Positions 8,632 to 17,324 of a stretch of 64,000 nt of DNA are shown here, piece by piece (the stretch's first letter is position 1; each line of letters opens with the position of its first letter). Source of the DNA: JACCTH01 sp035253825 (GTDB taxonomy: Bacteria; Actinomycetota; Acidimicrobiia; Spongiisociales; ZC4RG35); contig DATFBM010000033.1 of NCBI GenBank assembly GCA_035253825.1, positions 1-64,000 on the forward strand, in the 5' to 3' direction. The notes under the pieces were generated by a model, which was not told the DNA's origin, ran no database searches, and saw only the letters and a list, made by a program, of their open reading frames with translations. The position numbers and the translations under genes were made by a program.

Positions 8632-9761
8632 ACCTGTCGGTGGTGGTCATTGGCGGCGGAATCGCCGGGGCTTCGGCTGCCTACGAACTGGTCGCGGCCG
8701 GCTGCACCGTCACCCTCCTCGAAGCCGAGCCTGTTCTTGCCTCTCACTCCACCGGAAGATCGGCCGCACTGTATTTTGAGAACTACGGTGCGCTGCCCAA
8801 CCGGGCACTGACCAGAGCCAGCCGTTCTTTCTTCGATTCTCCACCCGAAGGCCTCGTCGATCACGACCTATTGGTGAAACGAGGGGCGATGTGGATCGGC
8901 ACCCCTGACCAAGAGCAAAGCCTCCGGGCTCACCTGGCCGAGTCTGAAGCCGGCAGCCACCCGGGTCGGTGGGTTGGTCCATCTCAAGCTCGAGCTTTGG
9001 TACCCGTCCTCCGTCTCGACTATCTGGGAGGGGCAGTCATCGAGCCCGAGGCGCTTGACCTCGACGTCGCCGGCCTCCATCAGGCGTTCGTCAGGGGGTT
9101 CCGTCGTGGTGGCGGAAGAGTCCGCGTCTCCGCTCCTGTGCGGTGGCTGCAACGTTCCGCTTCGCAATGGATCGTCGCCGCCGGAGACGAGGAGATCCGA
9201 TGCGATGTGGTCGTCAACGCCGCCGGTGCCTGGGGCGATGAAATCGGATCGATGGCAGGAGCGAGGCCCGTTGGGCTCATGCCGATGCGGCGAACCGCTT
9301 TCACAGTTCCTGGCAATGACGCCTACCGCCACTGGCCACTGGTGGCCGACGCCGACAACCAGTTCTACTTCCGGCCCGACGGCACCCAGCTGCTGTGCTC
9401 GCTGGCGGAAGAACGCGTTTCTCCACCGGAGGACGCCCGTCCCGACGAGGTCGATATCGCCCTGGCGATCGACAGGATCAACGAGGCAACGACCCTAGGA
9501 ATCCGCACTGTTCGTGCCTCATGGACCGGACTGCGCACATTCGTGGCCGACCGGGCGATGGTGATCGGCTTCGATCCGCTAGTCGACGGCTTTTTCTGGC
9601 TGGTCGGTCAAGGTGGGACCGGGATCCAGACGGCTCCCGCGGCCGCATTTCTGGCAGCGGGCCTGATCACCACCGGGTCTCTCCCATCGGCGTTGGAGGA
9701 GTATGACGTCGATGTCGACGGGCTCAGCCCACGTCGGTTGGCAGACCGCCAAACCTCTTGA
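8628..9761 (+). CDS. FAD-dependent oxidoreductase, DAO (glycine/D-amino-acid oxidase) family
   Basis: 377 residues, GTG start overlapping the aidB stop (GTGA). The Rossmann dinucleotide motif VIGGGIAGASAAYEL opens the protein, followed by EAEPVLASHSTGRSAAL, the usual FAD-contact helix of the DAO superfamily. The C-terminal part has WTGLRTFVADRAMVIGF and LVGQGGTGIQTAPAAA, the second flavin-contact segment. The family includes sarcosine, glycine and D-amino acid oxidases and proline or arginine dehydrogenase subunits; the amine substrate cannot be named here. Its 3' end overlaps the convergent peptidase gene by 38 bases. Confidence 0.85.
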   Translation: MNLSVVVIGGGIAGASAAYELVAAGCTVTLLEAEPVLASHSTGRSAALYFENYGALPNRALTRASRSFFDSPPEGLVDHDLLVKRGAMWIGTPDQEQSLRAHLAESEAGSHPGRWVGPSQARALVPVLRLDYLGGAVIEPEALDLDVAGLHQAFVRGFRRGGGRVRVSAPVRWLQRSASQWIVAAGDEEIRCDVVVNAAGAWGDEIGSMAGARPVGLMPMRRTAFTVPGNDAYRHWPLVADADNQFYFRPDGTQLLCSLAEERVSPPEDARPDEVDIALAIDRINEATTLGIRTVRASWTGLRTFVADRAMVIGFDPLVDGFFWLVGQGGTGIQTAPAAAFLAAGLITTGSLPSALEEYDVDVDGLSPRRLADRQTS

Positions 9762-10803
9762 TCAACTGCGCCACGCGGTCAAGAGGGAGGGCATGAGCAA
9801 TCCGGCCCTGCTGCCCGGTCATGGTCTCGGCTGCACATAGGGCGTTGAGAATCGATTCTTCGGTGGCGGAGATGACAGCGGCGAACAAGCTGTCGAGATG
9901 ATCTGGAGGTAACGCCTTTAGTTCATAAGTGCCGCGGTGGGCCTGAGGATGATGGTTGGCGGTCGAAAAGGCGATGAAGATGTCGCCCGACCCGTTGTGG
10001 CCGACCCCGCCCACTCTCGCCAGTCCGATCGCCGCCCGCCGAGCAACCCGACGGCACTGATCTGAGGTCAGCGGGGCGTCGGTGGCGATCACGATGATGA
10101 TTGAGCCGTCGCTGCGCTTCTTCTCCCAGGGCGCCGGCACCTCGGAATAAGTGATGTGCTTTCCGACCGGGACCCCTTGAATTTGCAGGTCGGCTCGAGC
10201 GCCATAGTTCGCCTGTACCAAGACTCCGACCGCGTAAGAGTGCATGGCAGTGTCCACCACCCGCGACGAGGTCCCGATCCCGCCTTTGAATTCATGGCAG
10301 ATCATGCCCGTCCCGCCGCCGACGTTGCCTTCCTCCACCTGGCCCGGGGCCGCATTCTCAAGGGCTTGGCGAGCGTGCTCCTCGGTAAGAGCAAAAGCGT
10401 CGATATCGGAGAGCCACCCGTCGTACGTCTCGGTGACGACTGGCAGCATGAACCCGTCGAGGACCCCTCTTTCGACCGCGGCCTTGATCATCGTGTCACG
10501 AACCAGTCCCACTTGGTGGGTATTGGTGATCCCGATCGGCGAACCCAAGAGCCCCGACTCCTCGATCCAGGGGATCCCGGTCATCTCGCCATTGCCGTTG
10601 AAGTTGAACCAACCACAAGCCGCATAGTCGGTCCAGATGTCCTCACGAGGAAAGATCACCGTCACCCCGGTCCGCACCGTTCGGGGTTGATCGACTACCA
10701 GCGTACTTTGGCCGACCAGGACTCCGGGGACGTCGGTGATCGCGTTATCACGTCCGGGGGGTTGGCGGCCAAGGACGACTCCAAGACCCCGAATGCCACG
10801 CAC
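9724..10803 (-). CDS. P1 family (DmpA/BapA-like) self-processing aminopeptidase
   Basis: 359 residues. The protein matches the DmpA N-terminal-nucleophile fold: DVPGVLVGQ near residue 25, GNVGGGTGM (159-167), FKGGIGTSSR (172-181) and the processing site DGS followed by IIIVIATDAPL (232-245). Cleavage between G233 and S234 would free the serine nucleophile and give alpha and beta chains. Known members remove N-terminal D- or beta-amino acids from peptides. The stop of the upstream 67-residue gene abuts this start codon, so the two are co-translated. The neighbouring amino-acid-oxidase-like flavoprotein is convergent, which fits unusual amino-acid turnover, though that link is speculative. Confidence 0.9.
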   Translation of the reverse strand: MRGIRGLGVVLGRQPPGRDNAITDVPGVLVGQSTLVVDQPRTVRTGVTVIFPREDIWTDYAACGWFNFNGNGEMTGIPWIEESGLLGSPIGITNTHQVGLVRDTMIKAAVERGVLDGFMLPVVTETYDGWLSDIDAFALTEEHARQALENAAPGQVEEGNVGGGTGMICHEFKGGIGTSSRVVDTAMHSYAVGVLVQANYGARADLQIQGVPVGKHITYSEVPAPWEKKRSDGSIIIVIATDAPLTSDQCRRVARRAAIGLARVGGVGHNGSGDIFIAFSTANHHPQAHRGTYELKALPPDHLDSLFAAVISATEESILNALCAAETMTGQQGRIAHALPLDRVAQLIKRFGGLPTDVG

Positions 10804-11007
10804 TCAATCCTCGTCGTTCCAGGCGGGATCGGTCTCCCACTCCCGATTGCGCTGCTCGACCTTCTCCAAGGCGGCCGCCGCCTCCTCTTCGGTGGGATAG
10901 GGACCGAGCCTTACCTCGGCCCGGCAACCGAGCTCGGGCTCGACCTCCTTGTGATCGAGGCAGTAGTACCACTCCTCTTGGAAGGGATCGTCTTCGACAT
11001 CAACCAC
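10804..11007 (-). CDS. Small conserved actinobacterial protein, WYYCL / RLGPY type
   Basis: 67 residues from a GTG start, very acidic. The pattern WYYCLDHKEVE, a second cysteine in ELGCRAE, RLGPYPTEEEAAAALEKV and then EQRNREWE resembles small uncharacterised actinobacterial proteins with a SPOR-like beta-alpha fold. The two cysteines (16 and 28) could bind metal or form a disulphide. Its stop directly abuts the start of the P1 peptidase, so it may be a companion, but no function is known. Confidence 0.7.
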   Translation of the reverse strand: MVDVEDDPFQEEWYYCLDHKEVEPELGCRAEVRLGPYPTEEEAAAALEKVEQRNREWETDPAWNDED

Positions 11008-11101
11008 AGCTCGGGAGCCTAAAGCAAACCCAGGGTTGGCAGGGCGCCTCTCCTATCTGCCGACAGAACGCGGGATAATTGCGAAGAAAGGAGGCGATGA
11101 G

Positions 11102-11317
11102 ATGGGCCAGGGCAGGGATCGAGAGATCATCGTTACCAATCATGGCGGGGGGCGCGGTGTTGGCATGATCGTCGCCGCCGCCATCTTGGTGCTCGGGATC
11201 ATCTTTGCGATCTGGTACTTCAACAATTCCGGTGCGTCTGGTGCCATACCCGAAGACATCGACGTCAATATCAATACCGAGGATCCGGGAACGGAGACGA
11301 CGATCGCGGTGAACTAG
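11102..11317 (+). CDS. Small single-pass membrane protein
   Basis: 71 residues starting at an ATG preceded seven bases upstream by a strong ribosome-binding site AAAGGAGG (11087-11094). A charged cytosolic head (about 20 residues) is followed by a glycine-rich lead-in and one transmembrane helix (GMIVAAAILVLGIIFAIWYF, about 21-40). An acidic, threonine-rich tail (PEDIDVNINTEDPGTETT) lies outside the membrane. No family is recognised. It overlaps the convergent DUF3105 gene by four bases. Confidence 0.65.
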   Translation: MGQGRDREIIVTNHGGGRGVGMIVAAAILVLGIIFAIWYFNNSGASGAIPEDIDVNINTEDPGTETTIAVN

Positions 11318-11934
11318 CCGGGCTGGGACTCGTCCACCTGGAAGGGGCACTGCACCCCGGTCTCGGGTCCGAACTGGGCGTATTGACCGTAGAAGGTCTC
11401 GATGGCGGCGATATCCACCGCGTCCATGGTCATGAGCTTGGTCCAGGCCGTGACGGCAACCTTCTGAGCCATCCCTTCCCGAGGGGCAACGATCACGTGG
11501 GTGCCGGCGTCGCGGGCGAAGTCCTCCAACTGCTGGCGCTCGTCGTCGGTCGTTCCAGGGCCGTATTGGATGACGATCACTCCATGCTCGAGGTCGTGGA
11601 CCTGGGTCACATCCGGCACCGGCTGCCGATAGATGCCACAGGGTGCCGGGGAGGCAGCATGAGGTCCGCTGGTCGGGGGATCGGAGTTGTAGTCGGGAAG
11701 CGGGGCGGTGGCATCGATGTGTTGCTGCCCCTGGCTGGGAAATGTCTGCACATTCGCCAGTGCCGCGGGCTCGGGCCGGGTGGCGAAGAAGACCACTGCT
11801 GCAACCAGGATCGCGGCGACGATTGCCCCCGTGAGAAGCCGACGATTGCGAAGACGACGCGCCTCCGCCTCTCGCCGAGCTTCTGCCTCGGCGGCGACAC
11901 GATCTACTGTTCTGCGGGCTCCTGTACGCGACAT
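11314..11934 (-). CDS. DUF3105 membrane-anchored protein
   Basis: 206 residues from the ATG at 11934; an upstream extension to 12033 would run into the glycosyltransferase gene. An arginine/alanine-rich N terminus precedes one transmembrane helix (LLTGAIVAAILVAAVVFFAT). The extracytoplasmic DUF3105 domain shows QHIDATAPLPDYNSDPPTSGPH, a conserved PCG-IYR, and VHDLEHGVIVIQYGP. Conserved histidines and a cysteine suggest metal binding, but the domain has no assigned function. It lies 16 bases downstream of the glycosyltransferase and is probably the last gene of that operon. Confidence 0.82.
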   Translation of the reverse strand: MSRTGARRTVDRVAAEAEARREAEARRLRNRRLLTGAIVAAILVAAVVFFATRPEPAALANVQTFPSQGQQHIDATAPLPDYNSDPPTSGPHAASPAPCGIYRQPVPDVTQVHDLEHGVIVIQYGPGTTDDERQQLEDFARDAGTHVIVAPREGMAQKVAVTAWTKLMTMDAVDIAAIETFYGQYAQFGPETGVQCPFQVDESQPG

Positions 11935-11950
11935 TCGGAGCAGAAAGGTA

Positions 11951-13366
11951 TCAGGCCGCGGATTGTTTGCGGTCGAGGTTGCCGACCCCCCGGCGTTGCA
12001 TATCGCCCCAAGCCTGCGTCGACTTGCCGCCAATCATGGCCCGGATACGCCACCACACGGTCTGTTGGCGGAGACCAAGGTTTTCGACGAACACCATGGT
12101 GAGAAGCTTCAGCGCCTCCAAGGGCTCGTTGAAGTATCCGTAGCGTTCGTCGAGCATGAGGGCAGCGAGCGAAGTCAGTGCGCCTGCCAACAAAGCCACC
12201 AGCAGCAAGAGCAGCGCAGAGATAGGGTCGATCCCCCCGAGGATCAGTCCCAATGGGACGATTATGTAACCCGCCGCCTCGATGATCGGCGCCAGGTATT
12301 CGAAGAGGACCATGGCAGGCCAGCCAATCATTCCGATGCTGCCATGACGAGGATTGAAGAAGGAACTGCGAAAGTCACGGATCGCGGTCATCAATCCCCG
12401 ATGCCAACGTATCCGCTGGCGGCGGAGAACCGCCCGAGTCGAGGGCACCTCGGTCCATACCACAGCCGAGGGCGCATAGACCATCCGATAGGGCCGACCC
12501 AGTTTGCGGTAATGGCGATGGATTCGCATGGTCAAGTCCATGTCTTCGCCCATGTGGCCCGAGGTCAGCCCCCCCACCTCCACCACTGCTTGGCGGAGAA
12601 AGATTCCAAAAGCGCCCGAGATCAACGGAAGGGCGTTCATCGCCGACCAGGCGGGTCGGGCAGATATGAATGAGCGGACATACTCGAGCACCTGCCAGCG
12701 CTCGATCCAGGTCCTCGGCACTTTTGCCTCGACGATGTGCCCGTACTTGACGACACATCCGTTGAGGGGCCGGACGTTTCCGCCCACCGCTACCGTCCGA
12801 TGGCGATCTTCAGCGACGTGTCTCATTGCTTTGACCAAAGCGGTGCCATCGATCAAAACATCGGCATCGGTGATCATCACGTACGGATAGCGGGCAACAT
12901 TGATTCCGGCGTTGATGGCATCGGCCCGCCCGCCGTTGACCTTGTCAACAACGGTGATCGAAATCGGTCGCCTGGTGTGATAGACCTGTCGAACCAGAGA
13001 TGTGCGCAGGTTGGCTCGGAAGGGAAGCGGTACTGGCTCGAGCTTGAAGCTGGCGATCAGCTTTTGCAGGGTGCCGTCCCTACTGCCGTCATTGACGATG
13101 ACCACCTCGACTCGGGGGTAGCTGATCATGGCGATCGATCGCACCGACTCAACGATTCCCGCCTCCTCGTTGTAGGCCGGAACGATGACGGAGACGGGGG
13201 GGCTGATGTCGCTGGCGAGCATGTCGTCGAGACGCCCGAAGCGTTCCAGCATCCGTTCCTTGTAGAGCGCGGTGGCGGCGATCGCGGCCAACGTCAACAT
13301 GTAGAGCTGGAGAACAACGAAATAGCAGAGAACGACGGTGCCCACCACTCCGAGGATCCTGCTCAT
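11951..13366 (-). CDS. Processive family 2 glycosyltransferase, membrane-bound
   Basis: 471 residues. One N-terminal helix, then a GT-A catalytic domain: PPVSVIVPAYNEEAGI, VNDGSRDGT, the metal-binding DAD in MITDADVLIDG, the base region HMGEDMDLT, and QRIRW, the QxxRW motif of processive synthases. C-terminal hydrophobic segments form a translocation channel. This architecture matches PgaC, hyaluronan and cellulose synthases, which polymerise and export a beta-linked polysaccharide. The product cannot be named. It overlaps the HEAT-repeat gene by four bases and lies downstream of a lone receiver, so synthesis is probably regulated post-translationally. Confidence 0.88.
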   Translation of the reverse strand: MSRILGVVGTVVLCYFVVLQLYMLTLAAIAATALYKERMLERFGRLDDMLASDISPPVSVIVPAYNEEAGIVESVRSIAMISYPRVEVVIVNDGSRDGTLQKLIASFKLEPVPLPFRANLRTSLVRQVYHTRRPISITVVDKVNGGRADAINAGINVARYPYVMITDADVLIDGTALVKAMRHVAEDRHRTVAVGGNVRPLNGCVVKYGHIVEAKVPRTWIERWQVLEYVRSFISARPAWSAMNALPLISGAFGIFLRQAVVEVGGLTSGHMGEDMDLTMRIHRHYRKLGRPYRMVYAPSAVVWTEVPSTRAVLRRQRIRWHRGLMTAIRDFRSSFFNPRHGSIGMIGWPAMVLFEYLAPIIEAAGYIIVPLGLILGGIDPISALLLLLVALLAGALTSLAALMLDERYGYFNEPLEALKLLTMVFVENLGLRQQTVWWRIRAMIGGKSTQAWGDMQRRGVGNLDRKQSAA

Positions 13367-14457
13367 TCGCTCCCCTCCCGGGATCCGACTGCCAAAGCCG
13401 TGTCGGTGCCGGCGGGCAGCAACCTGAGCTCGGCCAATTGGTTGCGAGCCGCGTCGGCTGCGAACCGATCCTCGGATGAAAGGGCTTTCTGCAATTGAGC
13501 CACACCGCCGGGCAACTCGCCCAGAGACTCAGCGGCGTTTTGACGAACCCACCATTGCGGGTCAGATAGCAGTTCGGATATCGCCGGCGCCACAGAGCCG
13601 TCCGCCAGCGACGCCAGGGCTCGCACCGCGCGAGCTCGGACCTCCCAGGAATCGTCGCCCAGAGCCTTGAGCAGTGCTCCTCGGGAGGTGTCGGAGGCGA
13701 TACGTCCGAGGGCGGAGGCGGCGGCCACTCTCCATCCCAGGCGGTCGGTCTCAAGCATCTCAATCAGCGTTGTTTCGGCGGAGGTCTCCCCGAGGAGGCC
13801 GAGCACTCGCGCAGCCTGACCCACGGTTTCGACGTGGCTCTCGTCTCCGTGCCAGTGCTCGAGAATCCACTGGTTGATCGGCCGGACTGCTCGACGATCA
13901 AAGCTAGCGAGCGCATCGGCCAGACGCGCCGCCTCCCAGGGTCGAACCCGGGTGGCGAGATCGAGGATCAGCGGGATCGAGGCGACGTCGCCCAGCCGGG
14001 CGAGTCCATGAGCGGCGTGGGAGCGTACATAGTCGTTGCTATCGCCAAGCAGAAAACGCAGAAACGGCACTTGGTCAGGACCAGCCAGCTCGACCAGGGC
14101 CGCGATCGCCCGCAGCCGCACCGCGCGGGGCCATCGTCGGCGGGCCCGCCTCTGGAGGACGTCCACGATCCCCACCTCGGCGATCAGATGGTCGACGAAC
14201 TCCCGCTCCTCCCCGCTCAGGAGGTGGCGGTATTCGATGACGGCATCCCCGAAAAGGGGATCCTCCGCCCACTGTCCGGGAGTATCAGTGGGGAGGAGTT
14301 TGCGGGAGATCATCTCTCCCAGGGCGGCGATGTAATGGGCGCTTCGAACCCCCCGCCCCTTGAGCATGATCCGATGGGCGAGTTTCACAGAGATCAGGGC
14401 CACCGAGGCCACGACGGTGGCCAGGGCGAGCACGGTCGTAACAAGGGAAAGGCCCAT
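13363..14457 (-). CDS. Membrane-anchored HEAT-repeat protein
   Basis: 364 residues. An N-terminal helix (about 5-27) anchors a cytosolic domain of tandem alpha-helical HEAT/PBS-lyase-like repeats, such as GDSNDYVRSHAAHGLARLGD, GWRVAAASALGRIASD, SWEVRARAVRALASLAD and WWVRQNAAESLGELPGG. Such arrays act as scaffolds. It is translationally coupled to the glycosyltransferase and lies just downstream of a single-domain response regulator. It may link the regulator to the synthase, an inference from gene order only. Confidence 0.82.
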   Translation of the reverse strand: MGLSLVTTVLALATVVASVALISVKLAHRIMLKGRGVRSAHYIAALGEMISRKLLPTDTPGQWAEDPLFGDAVIEYRHLLSGEEREFVDHLIAEVGIVDVLQRRARRRWPRAVRLRAIAALVELAGPDQVPFLRFLLGDSNDYVRSHAAHGLARLGDVASIPLILDLATRVRPWEAARLADALASFDRRAVRPINQWILEHWHGDESHVETVGQAARVLGLLGETSAETTLIEMLETDRLGWRVAAASALGRIASDTSRGALLKALGDDSWEVRARAVRALASLADGSVAPAISELLSDPQWWVRQNAAESLGELPGGVAQLQKALSSEDRFAADAARNQLAELRLLPAGTDTALAVGSREGSE

Positions 14458-14505
14458 ACCTTTGAATCGGCTCGGCGCGAGCCCGGCTGCAGCGGCTATT
14501 GAGGG

Positions 14506-14868
14506 CTATCGGTCCCGGAGCCGGCCGTTGATACGGGCTGTGAGCTCAGCCATGTTGACCGGCTTCCTGATGTAATCAGCGGCCCCCAGCTCAAAAGAGT
14601 GAACGACTGTGTCGTCGTCGTCGATGGCGGTGAGGACAAAAACCGGAAAGTCAAGCCCCTCTTCGCGCCAGGCGGCGATGATCTCGGTTCCCAGCATCCC
14701 GGGCATCAGCTGGTCCACGACCGCCAAGTCAAGGCCCGCCTCGGACCCGGTCCGCAGCGCCGCCATTCCGTCGGCTACCTCGATCACCTCGTGACCGGCC
14801 GCCCGAAGGTGCCGGGACAGAAGTACCCGGACCGGCGCTGCGTCGTCTGCCACCAGGATCCTGGCCAC
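14506..14868 (-). CDS. Single-domain response regulator (receiver only)
   Basis: 120 residues, a complete CheY-like receiver with no output domain. Visible residues are the acidic pair in LVADDAAPV (8-9), the phospho-acceptor aspartate in AVVDQLMPG (about residue 52), the switch threonine in FVLTAID and the lysine in YIRKPVN. It must act by binding a partner, most simply the HEAT-repeat protein encoded 48 bases downstream. No kinase is nearby. It is divergent from the phosphoketolase gene, whose start is 57 bases away. Confidence 0.9.
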   Translation of the reverse strand: MARILVADDAAPVRVLLSRHLRAAGHEVIEVADGMAALRTGSEAGLDLAVVDQLMPGMLGTEIIAAWREEGLDFPVFVLTAIDDDDTVVHSFELGAADYIRKPVNMAELTARINGRLRDR

Positions 14869-14925
14869 GAAGGAAGGGTACGCAAATGGGATGCTGAGCG
14901 CAGCAGATCGCTAGAAAGCTGGAAC

Positions 14926-17313
14926 ATGACACCCGTCGCATCGTCAACAGAGGCGGAGCATCCATTGCCCCTGTCGAAGCAGGAGCTGAGTCGGATCGAC
15001 GCCTACTGGCGTGCCGCCAACTACCTATCGGTGGGACAGATCTACTTGCTCGACAATCCGCTGTTGAGCGAACCCCTTCGGGTCGAACACGTAAAGCCCC
15101 GCCTGCTGGGTCATTGGGGGACGACTCCCGGCCTGACCTTCACGTACGTGCACATGAACCGGTTGATCAAGGCCCGGGACCTGAACGCCATGTACATCAT
15201 CGGCCCCGGCCACGGAGGTCCCGGCATAGTGGCGATGGCCTACCTCGAGGGGACCTATAGCGAGATCTTCCCTGACATCACTCCCGACGAGGATGGGATG
15301 AGGTTGCTTTTTCGGCAATTCTCCTTCCCTGGTGGAGTGCCCAGCCACGTTGCTCCTGAGACCCCGGGATCGATTCACGAAGGCGGTGAGCTCGGCTATG
15401 CCCTCGCCCACGCATTCGGGGCCGCGTTCGACAACCCCGATCTCGTTGTCTGCTGCATCGTGGGCGATGGCGAAGCGGAAACCGGTCCACTAGCCGCCAG
15501 CTGGCACTCGAACAAATTCCTCAACCCACGGACGGACGGAGCGGTTTTGCCGATTTTGCATCTGAACGGATACAAGATCGCCAATCCGACGTTGCTAGCC
15601 CGGATTCCCGAAGCGGAACTCGCCGCCCTCTTGACCGGCTGCGGCTACGCCCCACTCTTCGTGGCTGGAGACGACCCAGACGACGTCCATCAACAGATGG
15701 CCTCCGCCCTCGACAGATCTCTAGACGAGATCGCCACCATCCAGACGGCTGCCAGATCCGGCGGTGCGATTGAGCGGCCGACCTGGCCGATGATCGTTTT
15801 AAAAACGCCCAAGGGCTGGACGGGCCCTGTTCAGGTCGATGGCCTCCCCACGGAAGGCACGTCGCGTTCGCATCAAGTTCCACTGTCGAGCATTCGTTCT
15901 CGGCCAGAGCACCTTTCCCAACTCGAAGCATGGATGCGGAGCTATCGACCCGAGGAACTCTTCGATGCCCGTGGCTCGCTGCGAGCCGAACTGAGGGAGC
16001 TGTCTCCCCGCAAAGACAAGAGAATGAGCGCCAATCCCCATTCCAACGGCGGGCTTCTGCTGAGTGACCTCACCATGCCGGACTTCAAGGACTACGCCAT
16101 CGAGGTCCCCAAGCCAGCGGTCATGTTCGGGGAGGCGACCAAAGTGCTGGGAGGTTTTCTCCGCGATGTCATCGCGGAGAATCCCACCGACTTCAGGTTG
16201 TTCGGGCCTGACGAGACCGTCTCTAATCGGCTCGGCGCCGTCTTTGAGAAGACCAATCGCACCTGGATCGCGCAGACGTTGCCAACGGACGAGTACCTCT
16301 CGCCCGACGGGCGCGTTATGGAGGTGCTTTCCGAGCATCTATGCCAAGGTTGGCTGGAGGGCTACCTGCTCACTGGCCGACACGGCCTGTTCAACTGCTA
16401 CGAAGCCTTCATCCACATTGTCGATTCAATGTTCAACCAGCACGCCAAATGGTTGAAGACCACCCGTGAGATCCCATGGCGAAGGCCCATTGCGTCGCTC
16501 AACTATCTGCTTAGTTCGCACGTGTGGCGTCAGGACCACAACGGGTTCTCGCATCAGGATCCGGGCTTTATCGATCATGTCGTCAACAAGAAGGCCGAGG
16601 TCATCCGGGTGTACTTGCCGCCGGACGCCAATAGCTTGCTGGCGGTTACCGACCAATGCCTACGCAGCCGCAATTTCGTCAACGTCATCGTGGCCGGAAA
16701 ACAACCGGCCTTGCAGTACCTGTCGATGGAGGACGCCATCCTTCATTGCACCCGGGGAATCGGCACGTGGCAGTGGGCGAGCAACGACGAGGAGGACGAA
16801 CCCGATGTTGTGCTGGCTTGCTGCGGCGATATCCCCACTCTTGAGACTCTCGCCGCCGTGGACCTAATACGTCAGCATCTCCCCGACCTCAAGGTGCGGG
16901 TAGTAAACGTCGTCGATCTCATGCGCCTACAAACCGAGTCCGAGCACCCGCACGGCATGTCGGATTCGGAATTCGACTCACTCTTCACCACGAACAGGCC
17001 AATCATCTTCGCCTATCACGGCTATCCCTGGCTGATCCACCGACTTGCCTATCGCCGCACCAATCACCCGAATCTGCACGTGCGCGGTTACAAGGAAGAG
17101 GGCACGACCACAACTCCATTCGACATGGTCATGGTGAACGACCTCGATCGATTCCATCTCGTCATGGATGTGATCGACCGAGTCCCAGGGTTGGGAGCCA
17201 GGTACGCCGGACTTAGACAGACCCTGGGCGATCTTCGGGTCCAACATCGTGCCTACACCCGTGAGCACGGCGAGGACTCCCCCGAAATCCGCGACTGGGT
17301 TTGGCCCTACTAG
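14926..17313 (+). CDS. xfp: Xylulose-5-phosphate/fructose-6-phosphate phosphoketolase
   Basis: 795 residues from the ATG at 14926; a longer open frame upstream overlaps the divergent regulator and is rejected. The enzyme splits xylulose-5-P (and fructose-6-P) with phosphate into acetyl phosphate and glyceraldehyde-3-P (or erythrose-4-P), using thiamine diphosphate. Signatures are GPGHGGPG, GELGYALAHAFGAAFDNP, the ThDP-binding GDGEAETG with LNGYKIANPT after it, and the C-terminal SSHVWRQDHNGFSHQDPG. Acetate kinase follows 11 bases later, completing conversion of acetyl phosphate to acetate and ATP. Confidence 0.96.
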   Translation: MTPVASSTEAEHPLPLSKQELSRIDAYWRAANYLSVGQIYLLDNPLLSEPLRVEHVKPRLLGHWGTTPGLTFTYVHMNRLIKARDLNAMYIIGPGHGGPGIVAMAYLEGTYSEIFPDITPDEDGMRLLFRQFSFPGGVPSHVAPETPGSIHEGGELGYALAHAFGAAFDNPDLVVCCIVGDGEAETGPLAASWHSNKFLNPRTDGAVLPILHLNGYKIANPTLLARIPEAELAALLTGCGYAPLFVAGDDPDDVHQQMASALDRSLDEIATIQTAARSGGAIERPTWPMIVLKTPKGWTGPVQVDGLPTEGTSRSHQVPLSSIRSRPEHLSQLEAWMRSYRPEELFDARGSLRAELRELSPRKDKRMSANPHSNGGLLLSDLTMPDFKDYAIEVPKPAVMFGEATKVLGGFLRDVIAENPTDFRLFGPDETVSNRLGAVFEKTNRTWIAQTLPTDEYLSPDGRVMEVLSEHLCQGWLEGYLLTGRHGLFNCYEAFIHIVDSMFNQHAKWLKTTREIPWRRPIASLNYLLSSHVWRQDHNGFSHQDPGFIDHVVNKKAEVIRVYLPPDANSLLAVTDQCLRSRNFVNVIVAGKQPALQYLSMEDAILHCTRGIGTWQWASNDEEDEPDVVLACCGDIPTLETLAAVDLIRQHLPDLKVRVVNVVDLMRLQTESEHPHGMSDSEFDSLFTTNRPIIFAYHGYPWLIHRLAYRRTNHPNLHVRGYKEEGTTTTPFDMVMVNDLDRFHLVMDVIDRVPGLGARYAGLRQTLGDLRVQHRAYTREHGEDSPEIRDWVWPY

Positions 17314-17324
17314 CGGGGGTCGCT

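Noticed and set aside
14599..14925. N-terminal extension of phosphoketolase
   Set aside because: It is antisense to the single-domain response regulator; homologues start at the position of the ATG at 14926.
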